From an uncultured Draconibacterium sp. (GTDB lineage: Bacteria > Bacteroidota > Bacteroidia > Bacteroidales > Prolixibacteraceae), in contig NZ_OY781884.1 in NCBI RefSeq assembly GCF_963677155.1, positions 2,248,134 to 2,312,133 on the forward strand: DNA of 64,000 nt, written 5' to 3'. Positions 62,154-64,000 of this stretch are shown piece by piece (the first letter of the stretch is position 1; each line of letters begins with the position of its first letter). The position numbers and the translations under genes are program-made. The notes below the pieces were generated by a model. It had not been told where the DNA came from. It worked only from the letters and a program-made list of their open reading frames with translations, and searched no databases.

Positions 62154-62173
62154 CCACATAAAACACAATAGCT

Positions 62174-62801
62174 ATGAAAAGTGAAATAATAAAAAGCTTG
62201 TCGAACAATTTTGAAGACCACTCGCAAACCACCGAAAACGGTATTGAGTTTTGGTTTGCCCGCGATTTGCAACATCTGTTGGGGTATACCGAGTGGCGTA
62301 ACTTCAATATGGTAATAACAAAAGCTAAAACAGCTTGCGAAGTAACGGATAACCTGATTGCTGATCATTTTGTTGACGTCAACAAAACGATAGCTATGCC
62401 TAAAGGGGCTAGTAAAGAAATCCCGGATATGATGCTAACGAGATACGCTTGTTATCTGATAGCACAAAACGGCGATCCGCGAAAAGAAGCTATTGCCTTT
62501 GAAAAATCAGTTGGGTGTGCCGAAAGGCCGTGCTTTAGCCGACTTTCTTCCAACGATTACCATAAAGGCAAAAGATTTTGCTGCCGAGATTACAGTATTT
62601 AATACCAAAGAAAAAGGCCTGCATACCGAACAGCAAATATCGCGCGAACACATTACCAACAACAAAGGGGTGCGAGATATTTTATTACAAAGAGGTATCA
62701 AGCCTGAAGAATTACCTCCTGAAGAAGGTATTAAGAAGTTAGAGCGTAGGGTAAACTCCGAATCAAAGAAAATAGGTAAGAATCCGGATAACCTGAAATA
62801 G
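62174..62801 (+). pseudogene. dinD-like DNA-damage-inducible gene with internal deletion
   Basis: The first frame reads as a DinD start (IEFWFARDLQHLLGYTEWRN ... PDMMLTRYACYLIAQNGDPR, then KEAIAF), and the second frame carries the DinD end (LGVPKGRALADFLPTITIKA ... DFAAEITVFN ... GIKPEELPPEEGIKKLERRV). The middle helical part, about 80-90 residues in a full-length protein of about 275, is missing, and the two halves are in different frames near 62500. A decayed gene next to the restriction enzyme. Confidence 0.85.
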
Positions 62802-62827
62802 TCCCCTAATTCGTCAAATATAACCCA

Positions 62828-63145
62828 ATGTTTATGAACAATAATTACATGAAAGAAAAGCTTTTTGGAGCCGTGTATAATTTAGTTGGATCATCCTCCT
62901 TAAAGGTAAGATTAATTTATGCATATGGGGATATTGCATATATTCCTGAGGAAACAGTACCATTTGAAATAAAGAAACAGTTTAGGGATGTTATGCAGCC
63001 AATTAGGGTTTCTAAAGCACATGATGTAAATGGCAAGATTAAAAAAGCCGTTGGTAAAATGACGATTGCCGACCAAAGATTAATGGCACAAATGATTCTT
63101 GGTATGTATAGTACTTTATCCGACTGCATTGATCTGGAAAGATGA
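62828..63145 (+). CDS. Hypothetical protein
   Basis: 105 aa. Mixed helical sequence (LFGAVYNLVGSSSLKVRLIY; EETVPFEIKKQFRDVMQPIR; KMTIADQRLMAQMILGMYST). No signal peptide or known domain. Similar small proteins accompany restriction and stress genes in Bacteroidota, but I cannot name a family. Confidence 0.7.
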   Translation: MFMNNNYMKEKLFGAVYNLVGSSSLKVRLIYAYGDIAYIPEETVPFEIKKQFRDVMQPIRVSKAHDVNGKIKKAVGKMTIADQRLMAQMILGMYSTLSDCIDLER

Positions 63146-63259
63146 TATCCCCGCTCGCGCCGATTTGCAATCGGTGTGCCCCCTTGCTGCCGCGCCCCCG
63201 AAGTTTCGGGGCTTCGCGTGGTGTTGGAAACAATCAGTAATACATAAATCAAACAACAT

Positions 63260-63481
63260 ATGACCGAAAAACAAGTAACAGCAGTAATTGGAATTTTTTA
63301 TTCTATTGGAGCAGTAATGGTTCTGGTGGGAGCATTTTTTAGACTTCAACATTATCCAAACGGACTATCCTTATTGTTTTTAGGATTCATGCTTGGCGCA
63401 GTAACCAGTTCTTTTGATACTTTCAGATTAAAGAAGAAAATAAAACGCTTGGAAGAACAACTAAAACAAAACAAAGATTAA
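63260..63481 (+). CDS. GldL-like small membrane protein, copy 1
   Basis: 73 aa. Two membrane helices (AVIGIFYSIGAVMVLVGAFF and LSLLFLGFMLGAVTSSF) and a coiled-coil tail (RLKKKIKRLEEQLKQNKD). The YSIGAVMVLVGAFFRLQHYP segment closely follows the first helix of GldL, the T9SS inner-membrane motor subunit, with its VGA...H-P pattern, but the protein stops long before GldL's periplasmic part. Function unknown. Confidence 0.85.
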   Translation: MTEKQVTAVIGIFYSIGAVMVLVGAFFRLQHYPNGLSLLFLGFMLGAVTSSFDTFRLKKKIKRLEEQLKQNKD

Positions 63482-63595
63482 TTTCCTCGCTCGCGCCGAT
63501 TTGCAATCGGTGTGCCCCCTTGCTGCCGCGCCCCCGAAGTTTCGGGGCTTCGCGTGGTGTTGGAAACAATCAGTAATACATAAATCAAACAACAT

Positions 63596-63817
63596 ATGAC
63601 CGAAAAACAAGTAACAGCAGTAATTGGAATTTTTTATTCTATTGGAGCAGTAATGGTTCTGGTGGGAGCATTTTTTAGACTTCAACATTATCCAAACGGA
63701 CTATCCTTATTGTTTTTAGGATTCATGCTTGGCGCAGTAACCAGTTCTTTTGATACTTTCAGATTAAAGAAGAAAATAAAACGCTTGGAAGAACAACTAA
63801 AACAAAACAAAGATTAA
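63596..63817 (+). CDS. GldL-like small membrane protein, copy 2
   Basis: 73 aa, identical to the copy 336 bp upstream, with the same repeat in front, created by tandem duplication. Confidence 0.85.
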   Translation: MTEKQVTAVIGIFYSIGAVMVLVGAFFRLQHYPNGLSLLFLGFMLGAVTSSFDTFRLKKKIKRLEEQLKQNKD

Positions 63818-63823
63818 TTTCCT

Positions 63824-64000
63824 CGCTCGCGCCGATTGCAATCGGTGTGCAATTCGGTAGCATTGAAATCAACAAATTTTCAGCCGCTGGTTAAGGTACG
63901 GATTACAAATTAGCTTGAGGCTGATCTTCGATTCGTAACAGCGGTGCAACAACAACTTATAAGCGACCATTGTGTGGTAATTAAAAAAGTGGAAATCCAT
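63824..64000. other. Partial repeat and right window edge
   Basis: Starts with a third copy of the CGCTCGCGCCGAT boundary with one T missing, then diverges. The final 120 bp show no gene I can support. Confidence 0.4.

Larger units (their letters stand above)
63152..63823. repeat. Tandem duplication of a 336-bp unit
   Basis: Unit boundaries CGCTCGCGCCGAT at 63152, 63488 and 63824 are 336 bp apart. Each full unit holds a GC-rich non-coding repeat (TTTGCAATCGGTGTGCCCCC, CGAAGTTTCGGGGCTTCGCG) and one 73-codon gene. A third, partial unit start begins at 63824. The two genes translate identically, so the duplication is recent. Confidence 0.92.

Noticed and set aside
58941-62801. Complete multi-gene defence island (BREX, DISARM or type I)
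   Set aside because: Only one restriction-methylase is present, with no helicase, specificity subunit, PglZ or Lon-like genes; the neighbour is a broken dinD.

Overview
The window looks like a chromosomal segment of a marine or sediment anaerobe of the Bacteroidota, probably a Marinilabiliales/Prolixibacteraceae-like lineage. The evidence is a complete Sus-type polysaccharide locus, two TonB-dependent receptors with carboxypeptidase-regulatory N-termini, type IX secretion sorting domains of types A and B with a PorP/SprF partner, a GldL-like small protein, BACON and DUF4252 proteins, and Bacteroidota promoter spacing. An oxygen-sensitive glycyl-radical enzyme with its activase points to anaerobic metabolism. 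The species is inference; no rRNA is present.

Layout. (1) 1-13.7 kb: a maltodextrin/starch utilisation locus with an MFS sugar porter, a LacI-type regulator, SusC, SusD, two SusE/F-like glycan-binding lipoproteins and a secreted GH13 amylase. Matching CAAACGTTTG operators precede the porter and susC. (2) 13.8-21 kb: a four-gene minus-strand operon for a cell-surface assembly (giant Gly-rich/HYR protein, 306-aa secreted protein, type-B CTD protein, PorP/SprF). (3) 21.4-24.6 kb: a PadR/PspC envelope-stress-like operon with an upstream palindromic operator. (4) 25.4-30.2 kb: an Oar-like TonB receptor and a BACON lipoprotein. (5) nadA and an AraC-type regulator. (6) 32-38.8 kb: a mobile, repeat-rich zone with an IS3-family element, two identical IS50-like IS4-family elements, and a DUF559 nuclease gene lying between inverted copies of a CCTCC-type palindromic repeat. 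(7) 38.8-50 kb: small proteins (one Nif11-like), an acyl-CoA dehydrogenase-like flavoprotein, a TPR histidine kinase, a universal stress protein, an aldo/keto reductase, pheS, tRNA-Arg(CCU), a glutamine amidotransferase and a candidate small RNA. (8) 50.2-57 kb: a BCCT carrier with an N-terminally truncated betaine-binding protein, diverging from a hydroxyproline-dehydratase-like glycyl-radical enzyme and its activase, which are split by a GIY-YIG nuclease gene carrying its own inverted repeats. (9) 57.3-64 kb: a decaying accessory region with a frameshifted DUF6261 gene, a 9 x 42-bp hairpin array, a type IIG/ISP restriction-methylase, a dinD remnant and a tandemly duplicated GldL-like gene.

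The most distinctive theme is single-gene nuclease modules (DUF559 and GIY-YIG) each bracketed by inverted copies of a different dispersed palindromic repeat, resembling REP/RAYT arrangements but with other nuclease folds. Repeats from these or similar families also lie in frame inside the restriction enzyme gene and are the targets of both IS50-like insertions. The second theme is the 42-bp hairpin array with 126-bp higher-order periodicity upstream of DUF6261. Coordinates and repeats were read by eye; no database search was run.
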